NCBI GenBank assembly: GCA_913048385.1
Contig: CAJWVZ010000007.1
Coordinates: 1 to 64,000, forward strand
Direction: 5' to 3'
DNA: 64,000 nucleotides
DNA from: an uncultured Gammaproteobacteria bacterium
GTDB lineage: Bacteria > Pseudomonadota > Gammaproteobacteria > Pseudomonadales > Pseudohongiellaceae
Below are positions 63,794 to 64,000 of the stretch, piece after piece. Position 1 is the first letter of the stretch. Every line of letters begins with the position of its first letter. A program made the translations under genes and the position numbers. The notes beneath the pieces are model-generated. The model worked only from the letters and a program-made list of their open reading frames with translations, did no database searches and was not told where the DNA came from.

Positions 63794-64000
63794 AAAATCT
63801 ATTTAAATTATACAGTATCGCCGTAAGCGGCTTTGTTTTGGGTTTATGTTTTAACTTGGTTGCGGCCCAAGAGGCGACGTCTTTGTCAGGGCTTCTCGAT
63901 CTCGTAGAAAATGATCGCGTAGCAGAATCAGAAGAATATGTGGAAAGATTAAGAGAGTTCGAACAGAATGCTGCGAGACAACAAGAAATTCTCGACACCA
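63790..64000 (+). CDS. MotA/TolQ/ExbB-family protein with signal peptide (partial, runs off the window)
   Basis: GTG 63790 overlaps the DUF3450 stop. The 70 visible residues have a signal peptide (IAVSGFVLGLCFNLVAAQ, ending near residue 29) and a charged coiled-coil start (LLDLVENDRVAESEEYVERLREFEQNAARQQEIL-type pattern). This is the N-terminal layout of the long ExbB-like TtpC-type proteins that follow DUF3450 genes. The channel domain lies beyond base 64000, so the call rests on context and the N-terminus. Confidence 0.65.
   Translation, partial: MKNLFKLYSIAVSGFVLGLCFNLVAAQEATSLSGLLDLVENDRVAESEEYVERLREFEQNAARQQEILDT

Overview
The window looks like chromosomal DNA of an aerobic, probably marine gammaproteobacterium of moderate GC content. 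The evidence is gene order and protein type. There is a gltA / sdhCDAB-sucAB-lpd-sucCD TCA block, an ffs-dnaX-ybaB-recR cluster, rnd followed by ycgN, a Pseudomonas-type glutamyl-tRNA synthetase (GDPHVGTAY and KLSKRK motifs) beside tRNA-Ala(GGC), a long-form HrpA, and the start of a DUF3450/ExbB TonB-type energy locus. I cannot name a genus. No insertion sequence, phage, CRISPR array or rRNA operon is visible.

About 1 to 28.2 kb is an accessory stretch made almost entirely of exported proteins on both strands. It holds a Tat-exported PhoD-like phosphatase, an FG-GAP/VCBS propeller protein, three paralogues of a two-repeat secreted protein, and a TPFERP-type secreted protein. It also holds a zinc-ribbon/Smr protein, a redoxin-DsbD fusion, an M10 RTX protease, a CBM9/DUF5916 outer-membrane barrel and a photolyase. 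Further on are a C-type lectin/beta-lactamase fusion in an operon with a penicillin-acylase-family lipoprotein, a DMT transporter, a gluconolactonase, a second beta-lactamase-fold hydrolase and several small secreted proteins of unknown function. The most notable locus is the redoxin gene at 7129-8262. It is interrupted only by an in-frame TGA exactly where the first Cys of a CPYC motif is expected, followed by a hairpin at the position of a bacterial SECIS element, so it is best read as a selenoprotein.

About 28.4 to 33.2 kb holds an ABC-2 exporter (yadG-yadH), queF, tRNA-Ser(GGA) and a periplasmic PQQ-dependent dehydrogenase. About 33.3 to 46.6 kb is housekeeping: the SRP RNA, dnaX, ybaB, recR, rnd, ycgN, a small membrane protein, a MoxR-VWA pair, an acyl-CoA ligase, hrpA and mlaA. 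In dnaX the genomic zero frame ends as a gamma-length protein at an A10 run, and the tau C-terminal domain continues in the -1 frame. This is the reverse of the E. coli arrangement.

About 46.6 to 49.9 kb carries a TerB-like gene, dusA, gltX and tRNA-Ala. From 49.9 to 62.7 kb is the TCA block. Citrate synthase diverges from a nine-gene series encoding succinate dehydrogenase, 2-oxoglutarate dehydrogenase (with E3) and succinyl-CoA synthetase, with a good sigma70 promoter and alternative hairpins in the sdh leader. The window ends inside an ExbB/TolQ-family gene preceded by a DUF3450 gene.
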